64,000 nt of DNA, taken from the NCBI RefSeq assembly GCF_000378085.1, contig NZ_KB899216.1, forward strand, positions 124,001-188,000, written 5' to 3'. Under the pieces are notes generated by a model. That model had not been told where the DNA came from. It searched no databases and saw nothing but the letters and a program-made list of their open reading frames with translations. The stretch comes from Hoylesella loescheii DSM 19665 = JCM 12249 = ATCC 15930 (GTDB taxonomy: Bacteria > Bacteroidota > Bacteroidia > Bacteroidales > Bacteroidaceae). Positions 35,593 through 44,241 of the stretch are shown here, piece by piece. The first letter of the stretch is position 1. Every line of letters begins with the position of its first letter. The translations under genes were made by a program, and so were the position numbers.

Positions 35593-37077
35593 ATGGCAAA
35601 GCAATTAAAACGTTGGCAAGGATGGCTGTTGTTCGGAGGATCAATGGTTGTCGTTTTCATCTTAGGCTTACTCGTGTCGTCGCTCTTAGAACGAAGGGCC
35701 GAAGTGGTGAGCATCTTCAATAACAGAAAAACCCCAATGGAGGGTATCGTATCTGAAAATTCGAAGTTTGCAAGCGACTTCCCACGCGAATACGAAACGT
35801 GGAAGCAAACGGCTGACACCACTTTTAAAAGCGAGTTTAACAGCTCACAGGCTGTAGACGTGCTTGACCAACGCCCCAACATGGTGATACTTTGGGCTGG
35901 TTATGCCTTCTCGTGGGACTACGCCACACCGCGTGGGCACCAACATGCCGTGGAAGATTTGCGCCGAACACTGCGCACAGGCGCACCTGGAGTAACAGAA
36001 GGTAAAGAACCCCAACCAGGAACATGCTGGACTTGCAAAGGTCCTGATGTGCCTAGGCTCATGAAAGAACATGGCGTTGCCAACTTCTACAAGGCTCCGT
36101 GGTCGAAATGGGGAGACCAGGTAATGAACAGCGTGGGCTGTTCCGATTGCCACGACTCCAAAACGATGGACCTCAAGCCCGCTCGTCCTGCACTGTACGA
36201 GGCTTGGCAACGCGTAGGTAAAGACGTTAACAAGGCCACTCACCAAGAAATGCGCTCGTTGGTTTGCGCACAATGTCACACCGAATACTACTTCAAGGGC
36301 GACGAAAAGTACCTCACCTTCCCACAAGATAGCGGTATGACGGTAGAGGCGATGGAGAAGTATTACGATGCTATGAACTATAAGGACTATACACACGCAC
36401 TAAGCCGTGCACCCATCCTCAAAGCACAACACCCCGGATACGAAATTCATCAGATGGGTATTCATGGTCAACGCGGCGTTTCGTGTGCCGATTGCCACAT
36501 GCCCTACATGAGCAAAGGTGGCGTGAAATATACCGACCACCACATCATGAGTCCTTTGGCCAACATCGACCGCACCTGCCAAACCTGTCACCGTCAGAGT
36601 GCAGAAACGCTTAGGCAGAACGTGTACGAACGTCAACGCAAGTGCAACGAGATACGTAACCGCGTAGAAAATGAACTGGCTACCGCACACATCGAGGCTA
36701 AATTCGCATGGGATAAGGGTGCAACCGAAGCCGAAATGAAACCCGTTCTCGACCTCTTGCGCAAGAGCCAATGGCGTTGGGACTTTGCCGTGGCATCACA
36801 CGGAGCCGCATTCCACGCCCCACAAGAGATTACACGTATCCTATCGCACAGTCTCGACTTCGCCAATCAAGCACGTTTGAAAGTGGCAAAGGTACTTGCC
36901 CGTCATGGATTTACGGCCGACGTACCCATGCCCGACATCTCTACGAAGGCTAAGGCACAAGCTTACATCGGACTGGACATGAAGCAGAAGGAAGCCGACA
37001 AGGAGAAATTCTTGCATACCGTGGTACCTCAATGGATAAAGAAAGCCAAGGCAGCGGGTCGCGCACTCGACTTGTAA
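35593..37077 (+). CDS. nrfA: Ammonia-forming cytochrome c nitrite reductase NrfA
   Basis: Encodes 494 residues. It reduces nitrite to ammonium with six electrons in the periplasm. Five heme sites are present: the active-site CWTCK near residue 144 (lysine-ligated) and CSDCH, CAQCH, CADCH and CQTCH at about 182, 225, 297 and 328. A signal anchor at about residues 11-32 is kept at the N-terminus. The lysine-type first heme identifies canonical NrfA. It forms an operon with nrfH and probably with the assembly genes after the hairpin. Confidence 0.96.
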   Translation: MAKQLKRWQGWLLFGGSMVVVFILGLLVSSLLERRAEVVSIFNNRKTPMEGIVSENSKFASDFPREYETWKQTADTTFKSEFNSSQAVDVLDQRPNMVILWAGYAFSWDYATPRGHQHAVEDLRRTLRTGAPGVTEGKEPQPGTCWTCKGPDVPRLMKEHGVANFYKAPWSKWGDQVMNSVGCSDCHDSKTMDLKPARPALYEAWQRVGKDVNKATHQEMRSLVCAQCHTEYYFKGDEKYLTFPQDSGMTVEAMEKYYDAMNYKDYTHALSRAPILKAQHPGYEIHQMGIHGQRGVSCADCHMPYMSKGGVKYTDHHIMSPLANIDRTCQTCHRQSAETLRQNVYERQRKCNEIRNRVENELATAHIEAKFAWDKGATEAEMKPVLDLLRKSQWRWDFAVASHGAAFHAPQEITRILSHSLDFANQARLKVAKVLARHGFTADVPMPDISTKAKAQAYIGLDMKQKEADKEKFLHTVVPQWIKKAKAAGRALDL

Positions 37078-37129
37078 CAGCACCGCTAACGTGGGTTTTG
37101 CAAATACTAAGTAACTGATAGCATCCATC

Positions 37130-37171
37130 ATAAAGGGGTTAAGGCCCATAACAAGGCCTCAACTCCTTTAT
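37130..37171 (+). terminator. Hairpin after nrfA
   Basis: A 17-bp stem with two G-U-compatible mismatches (ATAAAGGGGTTAAGGCC against GGCCTCAACTCCTTTAT). No T tract follows, so it may be a processing or attenuating structure. The remaining gap to 37443 contains a 12-bp alternating TACGCGCGCGCG run near 37271 and nothing else recognised. Confidence 0.6.
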
Positions 37172-37443
37172 GGTGTCTATACAGTCCCCTCGTAGCTTGT
37201 GGCAAATCTATTGGTGGAAAACAACCTCTCTGGTGTCATTTCAGCTTTCGTCATTCCTATATATAATAGGTACGCGCGCGCGAAGAGAAACTCCAGAGGG
37301 CGCTTGTTTCAAACAAAGGCTGCGCTCCCGCTTTATAATTGCCCACGATTTATGCCCACGTAGACTGGAATTGGCCTCTGCTTATACTTCCATTCACCGT
37401 GAACGATAAAACGATAACAAACAAATAAAAACGATAAACCATT

Positions 37444-38676
37444 ATGTGGAAACGACCATGGAAAATGGTTGAAGGCTTCGCTGTTGGAGCCGGACTTGTG
37501 TTAGTTGGCTTGCTGTTGCAATTTAGCGCAGGGCCAATAGCATGGAACAACCTTTCATTTCCCGTCAACTTTATCATCCTGGCAGGCTATATCCTTGTCA
37601 TGGCCCTTGTGTTTGCTTTTCGCAACAAGGTATATTCTTTCAAGTTTCTCTCCTCGTACGCATCAGCCATCCCTGCGTTAGTCTATGCTGTGGCTCTCAC
37701 AGCCATCATGGGGCTTACCAAGCAGATGCCCGACGGGCACCCTGCAGCCGATCCGCTGGGGCTTTCGCGCATGCTTTCGTTCTGGCCTTTCGTGCTAGTC
37801 TACATTTGGATTTCTATGATTGTGGCTCAAGCCACCATCAACAAGGCCATGCATTTTAAGTGGCGCGATGTGCCTTTCATGCTCAACCACGCAGGTTTGC
37901 TCATCGTTATGCTCTGTGCCACATTGGGTAATGCCGACATGCAACGCCTCAAGATGACCATTCACAAGTCGTCTCCCGAGTGGCGGGCCACCAACGAGCA
38001 AGGTAAAATTGTCGAAATGCCCCTCGCCATACAACTTAAAGAGTTTAAAATCTACGAGTATCCACCCAAATTGATGCTTGTAAACGGCAAGACGGGCGAC
38101 CCTATACCCAAGGATAAGCCAACAACCATCGTTGTAGACAGTAGTTTTACCACCGGAAACCTGCAAGGCTGGAGCATAAAGCTTAACAAATGCATTGACG
38201 AGGCTGCACCTCTGATGACTCGCGACACCACCAACTACCTGCCTTGGCACTCGTCGGGAGCAATGACCGCGATAAACATCACCGCCACTTCGCCCAACGG
38301 AAAGGTGAAGAAAACTGGCTGGGTGACCTGCGGAAGCTATCATTTCCCCTACCAAGTGCTTAGCTTGGATGGCAAGATATCTGTCGCTATGCCCGAACGC
38401 GAGCCACAACGCTATCTCTCGCGTGTGGAGTTGATGACCGAAGCAGGGCTGCACGCTTTCGCAGATATAGAGGTGAACCGCCCATTAAGCGTGGAAGGAT
38501 GGAAAATTTACCAGCTTTCTTACGACACCTCGATGGGTAGATGGAGCGAGACCAGCGTGTTAGAGCTGGTTAGAGACCCGTGGCTGCCCTTCGTTTATGT
38601 AGGCTTGGGCATGATGATGCTCGGTGCCGTATTTATGTTTTTGTCGTTACAACGCAGAAAGGAGACCAAAGAATGA
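37444..38676 (+). CDS. ResB-like cytochrome c biogenesis protein
   Basis: Encodes 410 residues. Five hydrophobic segments in the first 165 residues are followed by a periplasmic domain (about 180-375) and a final membrane segment (about 382-402). The arrangement and the WKIYQLSYD motif near the C-terminus match ResB/Ccs1, which works with CcsA in system II heme attachment. It overlaps the CcsA-like gene in ATGA. Its position after nrfHA suggests that it matures the multiheme cytochromes NrfH and NrfA. Confidence 0.85.
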   Translation: MWKRPWKMVEGFAVGAGLVLVGLLLQFSAGPIAWNNLSFPVNFIILAGYILVMALVFAFRNKVYSFKFLSSYASAIPALVYAVALTAIMGLTKQMPDGHPAADPLGLSRMLSFWPFVLVYIWISMIVAQATINKAMHFKWRDVPFMLNHAGLLIVMLCATLGNADMQRLKMTIHKSSPEWRATNEQGKIVEMPLAIQLKEFKIYEYPPKLMLVNGKTGDPIPKDKPTTIVVDSSFTTGNLQGWSIKLNKCIDEAAPLMTRDTTNYLPWHSSGAMTAINITATSPNGKVKKTGWVTCGSYHFPYQVLSLDGKISVAMPEREPQRYLSRVELMTEAGLHAFADIEVNRPLSVEGWKIYQLSYDTSMGRWSETSVLELVRDPWLPFVYVGLGMMMLGAVFMFLSLQRRKETKE

Positions 38677-39461
38677 CTTGGAATCACTTCCCCTATTTCG
38701 CCCTAGTGGCCGTTTTGCTATGGGCAGTTGGCGCATACGCTGCCTGGAAAGATAAGAAAGCGCTCACCCTTGGCGCCACCGTTGCGGGCTTGTTGGTGTT
38801 TTTCGGTTTCATCGTAGCCATGTGGGTGTCGCTCGAACGTCCGCCCCTGCGCACCATGGGCGAAACGCGCCTATGGTATTCGTTCTTCCTTCCTTTTGCT
38901 GGAATGGTGGTTTACTTGCGTTGGCGCTACAAGTGGATACTCTCTTTCAGCACAGTTTTGGCCACCGTTTTTATTGTTATCAACGTGATGAAACCCGAGA
39001 TACACAACAAAACGCTGATGCCAGCCTTGCAAAGTCCATGGTTCGCCCCCCACGTTATTGTCTACATGTTCGCTTACGCCCTGCTTGGCGCGGCCACGGT
39101 GATGGCCATCTACCTGCTTTTCATCAAGAAGAAGCCCGCCACGGACGACGAAATGGATATCAGCGATAACCTTGTATATGTTGGCCTGTCGTTTATGACG
39201 CTAGGTATGCTGATGGGGGCACTTTGGGCAAAGGAGGCTTGGGGCCATTATTGGGCATGGGACCCGAAAGAAACATGGGCTGCCGTAACCTGGTTTGCCT
39301 ATCTGGCCTATGTGCATTTCCGCCGTTCGCGTCCTCATGACCTGCGTCCCGCACTCTATATGCTCATCGTTTCGTTCCTGCTCCTACAAATGTGCTGGTG
39401 GGGAATAAACTATCTGCCGTCGGCGCAAGGTTCAAGTGTACATACGTATAACCTGAGTTAG
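38673..39461 (+). CDS. ccsA: CcsA/ResC-like cytochrome c assembly protein
   Basis: Encodes 262 residues with about eight membrane segments. The heme-handling tryptophan-rich WWD-type motif reads WGHYWAWDPKETWAAVTW near residues 190-207, and histidines flank it (HVIVY, VHFRR). It forms the heme-delivery half of system II with the ResB-like protein. The start ATG overlaps the upstream TGA by 4 bp, giving translational coupling; the longer in-frame start at 38580 would lie within the ResB-like gene. Confidence 0.92.
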   Translation: MTWNHFPYFALVAVLLWAVGAYAAWKDKKALTLGATVAGLLVFFGFIVAMWVSLERPPLRTMGETRLWYSFFLPFAGMVVYLRWRYKWILSFSTVLATVFIVINVMKPEIHNKTLMPALQSPWFAPHVIVYMFAYALLGAATVMAIYLLFIKKKPATDDEMDISDNLVYVGLSFMTLGMLMGALWAKEAWGHYWAWDPKETWAAVTWFAYLAYVHFRRSRPHDLRPALYMLIVSFLLLQMCWWGINYLPSAQGSSVHTYNLS

Positions 39462-39504
39462 GGATGCGTAAGTAGGTAAACGCGTACGCATATAAATTGG
39501 GTTG

Positions 39505-39642
39505 AAATCACTACATGCCTTTTGTAGTGTGGCTACAAGCCTTTTGTAGTGTGGCTACAAGTGCTTTGTAGTGACGCTACAACTTATTTGTAGTGCGACT
39601 ACAACTGGTTTGTAGTCGCACTACAAGTCTATTTGTACTCTT
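39505..39642. repeat. 22-bp-phased TTGTAG..CTACAA palindrome array
   Basis: TTGTAG-N5-CTACAA palindromes (17 bp plus a 5-bp spacer) start at 39522, 39544, 39566, 39588 and 39610, an exact 22-bp step, with partial units at both ends. The phase equals that of the GTTCC arrays although the sequence is unrelated. It lies just after the ccsA-like gene. Confidence 0.9.
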
Positions 39643-39739
39643 CGATCGCTAAACGGCGATGTTTTACGAGCTTATTTCGGGCAGACTACAAATGCGTATA
39701 AGGTTCTTGTTCAGCCCATGTCCTATTTTCTTATATATA

Positions 39740-40328
39740 CACGAGTTCGGGATAAAAGCAAATCGGTATGTAAACTACCGCGTAGCACTAGTTGGCGAGA
39801 CAACCATTTCTTTACCTGTCCTGTCTTGTTCAGAGGGCATGGTATCTTATCCCGAATGTGCTAATTAACCATTCCTTCGTTAGCATTTTCATCGTTCCGA
39901 AAATGCGCCTTCTAAGCCCTTATAGTACATTATTAGATTAACCGCTGTGTTAAATGTGTTTTGGACGCCTGTTCCATGTTATCTGGAATGCTGTTCCAGT
40001 TGATTTGGAACACTGTTCCAACTTATCTGGAACAGGTTTCCATCTTAGCTGTAACAAGGCAGGAACTGAAAAAGCTCACTACAAGGGCTTATCTGGTAAG
40101 GAGTGAAAGATGGCGTTTGGAGGTAGGAGGGGTGAGCTGGTGGTGGTGAGAGGCTGTGGAATGAACTACCTAGATAGTGTCAAGCTAGCATCATACGTTA
40201 CGAGAGTTTGTGATAAGATACGATGTTGTTTTGAACAAGATTAGATAAAACACAAATGGCTATCTCACCAGCTAGTGCTACGCGGTAGTTTACATACCGA
40301 TTTGCTTTTATCCTGAATTCGCGTATAT
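39740..40328. repeat. Composite repeat, copy 3 (inverted A modules)
   Basis: Left A module (39740-39860) begins CGAGTTCGGGATAAAA; right A module (about 40200-40328) is inverted and ends TTTTATCC. The outer 42 bp or so of the two modules are identical in inverted orientation, while the inner parts differ. Between them lies the same central order as in copy 2, including the array at 39971-40055. The 1.3-kb gap 39462-40790 contains no gene; 40331-40615 shows nothing recognisable. Confidence 0.8.
39971..40055. repeat. 22-bp-phased GTTCC palindrome array (4 units)
   Basis: Units start at 39971, 39993, 40015 and 40037 (GTTCC..GGAAT, GTTCC..GGAAC, GTTCC..GGAAC, TTTCC..GTAAC), each 19 bp with 3-bp spacers. 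Confidence 0.9.
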
Positions 40329-40615
40329 AAGGGTTTTTAAAGGCCGTATTGATCGCGTTAGTATCTCGAGTTTTTATGTTACATCAGTAATTCCTCTTTT
40401 TTGTTTGTGTATAGTTTTTAACGCAGGCCGTTTTCTTAACAACACTCCCGTTTTGCTGTTTTATTGCTCTGTTTGATACCCACTTATGTCGCTTGCCTTC
40501 TAAAGCCCTAAATAGCTCGATGTATAGCTATGCAACATACTCGTATTTTTATGTTAACGTTGCATCAAGCTTTCATTTTTTTCATCATGTCTTAATCTAT
40601 TTTATATACTTTTCT

Positions 40616-40646
40616 TTTGGAAGTAGCGGTTTAAAGCCTAACTTTG
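40616..40646 (+). promoter_or_regulatory. Promoter of the LolA-like gene
   Basis: TTTG (40616-40619), a 19-bp spacer and TAACTTTG (40639-40646). A leader of about 140 nt precedes the ATG at 40791. Confidence 0.65.
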
Positions 40647-40790
40647 CATCAGAGGTATTTAGGATGATTAACGGCCGCCGAATGCCTCGTGCAAATGATA
40701 AGACAAACCAGAGAAGGCGTTTGGCGGCTTATATTGTATGTGTTTTTTGATCAGTTTTTTAGCATTCAGTGTTTATTAAGGTTAATTAGG

Positions 40791-41504
40791 ATGATGAAGG
40801 GGATAACAAAGAGAGTAGGTACGTTAGTGCTATCGTGGGCTTTGGCTGTGGTTGGCATTTGCGCACAAACCGTTGACGACATTTGTGCGCAAAACGTTCA
40901 TCAGTTGGGCGGAATGGCAGCGGCAGCCAAAATAAAGTCGTTACAACTTCAACAGGTTGTTGTGGCGCAAGGAGGCGAAATGCCCGTCACCACACTTTTG
41001 GTGCCTGGCGTGGCCTTTTACCAGCGTGTGAAATCGCCTTTGGGGACAATGATGGTGTGCGCATATCGGGATAAGGGGTGGACATTTAATTCTGCTCCCA
41101 CACCACAGACGGAACCAATGTCTGCAGATATGATTGAATCGTATATTATCGGATCGAAGTTTCTTGGACCACTGTTCGACTATTATGTGAACAGAAAGGA
41201 GTCGGATGTGGTATCGTTGACTCTCATTGGCGAAAAAGACTTGGACGGTGAGGCCTGCTTTGAGCTGGAAGCCAGCTATCGGTCGGGGTATAAGATCTTG
41301 GTGTGCATGTCGCGAAAGGACGGCTTGATAAGGCAAACTTCATCGCCCGCCGGAGTGATAAGGTACGAAGACTACCGCAATGTGGGTGGCGTGATGGTGC
41401 CTTTCATGGTACTGTCAAGTAACGCGCAGGGGCTAATCCTTACTCGCGTAACCAGTGCGCAGGTGAATGTAGACCTAGAAGGCAAGATTCTTGCTATGCC
41501 TTAG
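40791..41504 (+). CDS. Secreted LolA-like protein
   Basis: Encodes 237 residues with a signal peptide (about residues 1-25, ending ICAQ). The mature part is beta-rich, with short strands such as LQLQQVVVAQGG and a C-terminal YEDYRNVGGVMVPF-type segment, as in the LolA/outer-membrane lipoprotein-sorting superfamily. These proteins carry hydrophobic ligands in a half-barrel. No lipobox is seen. The start at 40791 is chosen because the upstream frame to 40689 does not look like a signal peptide. It stands alone. Confidence 0.65.
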   Translation: MMKGITKRVGTLVLSWALAVVGICAQTVDDICAQNVHQLGGMAAAAKIKSLQLQQVVVAQGGEMPVTTLLVPGVAFYQRVKSPLGTMMVCAYRDKGWTFNSAPTPQTEPMSADMIESYIIGSKFLGPLFDYYVNRKESDVVSLTLIGEKDLDGEACFELEASYRSGYKILVCMSRKDGLIRQTSSPAGVIRYEDYRNVGGVMVPFMVLSSNAQGLILTRVTSAQVNVDLEGKILAMP

Positions 41505-41542
41505 GGGGCGAAGGGCATTCTTTGTTGCGTGGCTCAAACAGC

Positions 41543-41610
41543 TTAAGGCTGACTCTAAAATTTCTACATGACGTATCAATGCTGTGTGGAATTTTTAGAA
41601 TCAGTCTTAA
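41543..41610 (+). terminator. Hairpin after the LolA-like gene
   Basis: Arms of about 25 bp (TTAAGGCTGACTCTAAAA... and its near complement ending TCAGTCTTAA) with a 16-nt loop and three mismatches. Confidence 0.6.
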
Positions 41611-41628
41611 TATCATTGTTAATAGGTA

Positions 41629-41659
41629 TTGTAAAAACAACAGAAAGTTTGTAACTTTG
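41629..41659 (+). promoter_or_regulatory. Candidate promoter before the 41853 gene
   Basis: TG at the end of TATTG (41626-41630), a 21-bp spacer and TAACTTTG (41652-41659). A leader of about 190 nt then contains the octamer array. Confidence 0.5.
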
Positions 41660-41719
41660 GAGCGACAAAACCTGTGCTTCAGTTCATTTGAGTGAATGAA
41701 GTTAGACGAATTTCTTAGC

Positions 41720-41830
41720 TTGTTGGTTGGGTAACACCACTTTCCAATTCGTTAGTTGGTAAATTTGTCAACTAGTTAATTCCTTTTGACGGCAGGTAAA
41801 CTTGTCAACTCGTCAACTAACAACATAATA
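41720..41830. repeat. 8-bp-phased GTCAAC/GTTAAT array
   Basis: Units start at 41751, 41759, 41767 and 41775, then 41796, 41804 and 41812, all in steps of 8 bp. It lies in the leader of the following gene. Confidence 0.8.
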
Positions 41831-41852
41831 TATTCACTAACAACATGTAATT

Positions 41853-42350
41853 ATGAATAGACAAATTGAATTAGTGGCATTGTGGGTGCTTATCATTACG
41901 GGATTTCTCGCCCACACCCTAGCCGACGTGATGCCTGCATTTTGGGGCGAGAGTATTGTGGCCATGCCTGGAGCAAATAATTCTTGCGAACTTATTTCCA
42001 TGATGATGGGGGTCAGCTACACGTTGCCTGTGTTGGGTATTTTTCTTGCCTTATGGGGAAAGCACAAGGCTTGGCGCGTTATACACGCCATTTTGGCTTG
42101 CCTTTTTGGTTTGTTCTGTCTACTTCACATGCTCGAATGGCTCGATGATTTCAATCCCATTCAACTCACCATCATGCCTTTGATGGGTATTATAGGCATT
42201 ATATTGGCCGTGAAGTCCATCAAGTATGTTTGCAAAAAGCGATGCGCTGAAAACGAAGAGGAGGAAAACGAAGCGGAAGAAAGCGAAGAAGTAGACGATG
42301 AGGGAGAAGAATGTGCGGAAGAAAACGAGGAAAAGGAATTGGAAGCATAA
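41853..42350 (+). CDS. Four-helix membrane protein with acidic tail, unknown
   Basis: Encodes 165 residues. Four hydrophobic segments (about 7-27, 47-66, 73-92 and 100-122) are followed by a cytosolic KKRC and a 40-residue tail made almost entirely of Glu, with Asp, Ala and Asn. I do not recognise a family; histidines in segment-1 (AHTLADVMP) and segment-3 (LLHMLEWLDD) are reminiscent of HXXEE-type membrane proteins, but the match is weak. The 89-bp tandem repeat begins 2 bp after the stop. Confidence 0.6.
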   Translation: MNRQIELVALWVLIITGFLAHTLADVMPAFWGESIVAMPGANNSCELISMMMGVSYTLPVLGIFLALWGKHKAWRVIHAILACLFGLFCLLHMLEWLDDFNPIQLTIMPLMGIIGIILAVKSIKYVCKKRCAENEEEENEAEESEEVDDEGEECAEENEEKELEA

Positions 42351-42352
42351 GA

Positions 42353-42720
42353 GGAGTTAAGGCTTTATGGAGTTATGGAGTTAAGCCAAATGCGTTGTTG
42401 GCGTTAGCTATTTCTTCATCTTTTCACCCCTTTTAATTTTAGGAGTTAAGGCTTTATGGAGTTATGGAGTTAAGCCAAATGCGTTGTTGGCGTTAGCTAT
42501 TTCTTCATCTTTTCACCCCTTTTAATTTTAGGAGTTAAGGCTTTATGGAGTTATGGAGTTAAGCCAAATGCGTTGTTGGCGTTAGCTATTTCTTCACCTT
42601 TTCACCCCTTTTAATTTTAGGAGTTAAGGAGTTATGGAGTTGTGGAGTTAAGCCAAATGCCTTGTTGGCGTTAGCTATTTCTTCATCTTTTCACCCTTTC
42701 ACTTTTCACCTTTTCACTTT
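42353..42720. repeat. 89-bp tandem repeat (about 4 copies)
   Basis: Units begin with GGAGTTAA at 42353, 42442, 42531 and 42620. The first three are essentially identical; the fourth lacks an octamer and ends in TTTCACCTTTTCAC-type sequence. Each unit itself opens with 8-bp-phased GGAGTTAA/GGCTTTAT/GGAGTTAT/GGAGTTAA blocks. It fills the gap between convergent genes. Confidence 0.95.
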
Positions 42721-42722
42721 TT

Positions 42723-43298
42723 CTAGTATAGCAATAGCAACCCCGCAACGGCAGCATAGCCAATCATACGTATGGGATTAATCTTTAAGAACTTCGTTCC
42801 TGCGAACGTGGTGGCGAAGAGAAAGAGGCTAATGCCAAACTGCCATGGGTTGATGAAGGGTGAAGAGAAGTTTTCTTCGGTCATTAAGAGCAGGGCGGCA
42901 GCGGCAAGCAGTCCCACAACGGCAGGGCGCAAGCCGGCGAATACGTTCTGAACAGCGGATGTGTTCATATATTTCATAAACATCTTACTGATAAGTATCA
43001 TTAAGATAAGCGATGGCAACACCAACGCGAAGGTGGCTGTGGCACTGCCCAACATGGCCATCCACGTGTTAAACCCTGCATTGTGGGCGGCCGTATAGCC
43101 ACAATATGTGGCCGCGTTGATGCCAATGGGGCCAGGTGTCATTTGTGAAATGGCAACGATATTGGTAAATTCGGCCGACGAAAGCCATTGGTGATGAATA
43201 ACCGTTTCGGTTTGAATGAGCGACAACATGCCGTAACCGCCACCGAAACCGAATAGTCCGATGATGAAAAACGTATAGAAAAGTTCGAGGAAAATCAT
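42723..43298 (-). CDS. Chromate transporter family protein, half 2
   Basis: Encodes 191 residues with five to six membrane segments. The CHR-domain signature FGFGGGYGMLSLIQTE (about residues 16-31) and TPGPIGINAATYCGY (about 53-67) are present. Short CHR proteins act in pairs as half-size transporters; chromate is the family name, but the physiological anion is uncertain. It lies 90 bp downstream of its paralogue on the same strand. Confidence 0.9.
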   Translation of the reverse strand: MIFLELFYTFFIIGLFGFGGGYGMLSLIQTETVIHHQWLSSAEFTNIVAISQMTPGPIGINAATYCGYTAAHNAGFNTWMAMLGSATATFALVLPSLILMILISKMFMKYMNTSAVQNVFAGLRPAVVGLLAAAALLLMTEENFSSPFINPWQFGISLFLFATTFAGTKFLKINPIRMIGYAAVAGLLLLY

Positions 43299-43388
43299 AC
43301 GATGGATTTATTAGTTGTTGCCTGAATACCTATGGGGTAGGGGTGTTTGCGGTGCAAAAAAAATGCCGTATGACGCACCGCTGCTGTT

Positions 43389-43949
43389 CTAATTCTCGTT
43401 GTGTGAGCCCTCTGTGGGCTTGATAAATTGACCATAGAGGTAGCCACAAAGGCCTGCTCCGATGATGATGTAGATGGGATTGACGCCTATTGCCCAGATA
43501 AGCAAGGCGCAAACAACGGGTATCCAAAGGGTGCTTAGTGTGATGTGGGCACTCTTGGCCAAGTTGAATGTGGGGACGGCAATGAGTGCCACCACGGCCG
43601 GACGTATGCCTCGGAACGCAGCTGCCACAATATTGTTGTCTTGAAACTGATGGAAAAACATCGCAATGAGCAGGATAATGAGAAACGAAGGTAGGGCTGT
43701 GCCTATGCAGCTGCAGAGTGCGCCACGCAACTTACGCATCTTATAGCCGATGAAAATGCTGATGTTGACGGCGAAAACGCCAGGACAACTCTGCGCAATG
43801 GCAATGAGATCGAGAAACTCTTCTTTCTCAATCCACTTGTTCTTGTCCACTACTTCGGCCTCGATAATGGGTATCATGGCGTATCCGCCACCCAAAGTGA
43901 ACATCCCTATTTTAAAGAATGTGCGAAAACTGTTCCAATATATCGACAT
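43389..43949 (-). CDS. Chromate transporter family protein, half 1
   Basis: Encodes 186 residues with the same signatures as its partner: FTLGGGYAMIPIIEAEVV near residues 17-34 and CPGVFAVNISIFIGYKMR near residues 54-71. The two halves correspond to the N- and C-terminal domains of full-length ChrA. The pair is probably one operon running toward the 89-bp tandem repeat. Confidence 0.9.
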   Translation of the reverse strand: MSIYWNSFRTFFKIGMFTLGGGYAMIPIIEAEVVDKNKWIEKEEFLDLIAIAQSCPGVFAVNISIFIGYKMRKLRGALCSCIGTALPSFLIILLIAMFFHQFQDNNIVAAAFRGIRPAVVALIAVPTFNLAKSAHITLSTLWIPVVCALLIWAIGVNPIYIIIGAGLCGYLYGQFIKPTEGSHNEN

Positions 43950-43969
43950 GTTGTTGATGAATTAAAGCC

Positions 43970-44240
43970 TCACCCTCAGCCCCTCTCCAAAAAGAGAGGG
44001 GAGAGAGATGTCTTGTTAAAGGTGTAAGGTGAAAGGGTGAAAAGATGTCTAATGCCTACAAAGCTACATAATCGTTTCTTGTCGCTTTGCTTCTCCTAAA
44101 TCTTCAATTTTTCTTGGTTTGTCTAGTTCTTCTAATATTCCTAATATCTTCTAAGATACATAGGGTTATTAGAAATTCTAGCTATCCAAAGCGGAAAAGC
44201 ATTTGGCCTAACTCTTTTACTCCATAACTCCTTAACTCCT
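43970..44240. repeat. Repeat-rich gap between chromate transporter and purL
   Basis: Contains a small hairpin CCCTCTCC..GAGAGGGG (43980-44003), a GGTGAAAG-type stretch near 44030, and near 44185-44240 reverse-orientation GGAGTTAA octamers (AACTCTTTTACTCCATAACTCC) related to the 89-bp repeat. No gene is seen. Confidence 0.6.
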
Positions 44241-44241
44241 C

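Noticed and set aside
37271..37284. Z-DNA-forming alternating CG run as a functional element
   Set aside because: Only 12 bp long; may be chance.
42353..42720. CRISPR array (89-bp repeats)
   Set aside because: Whole units are identical with no variable spacer; this is a plain tandem repeat.
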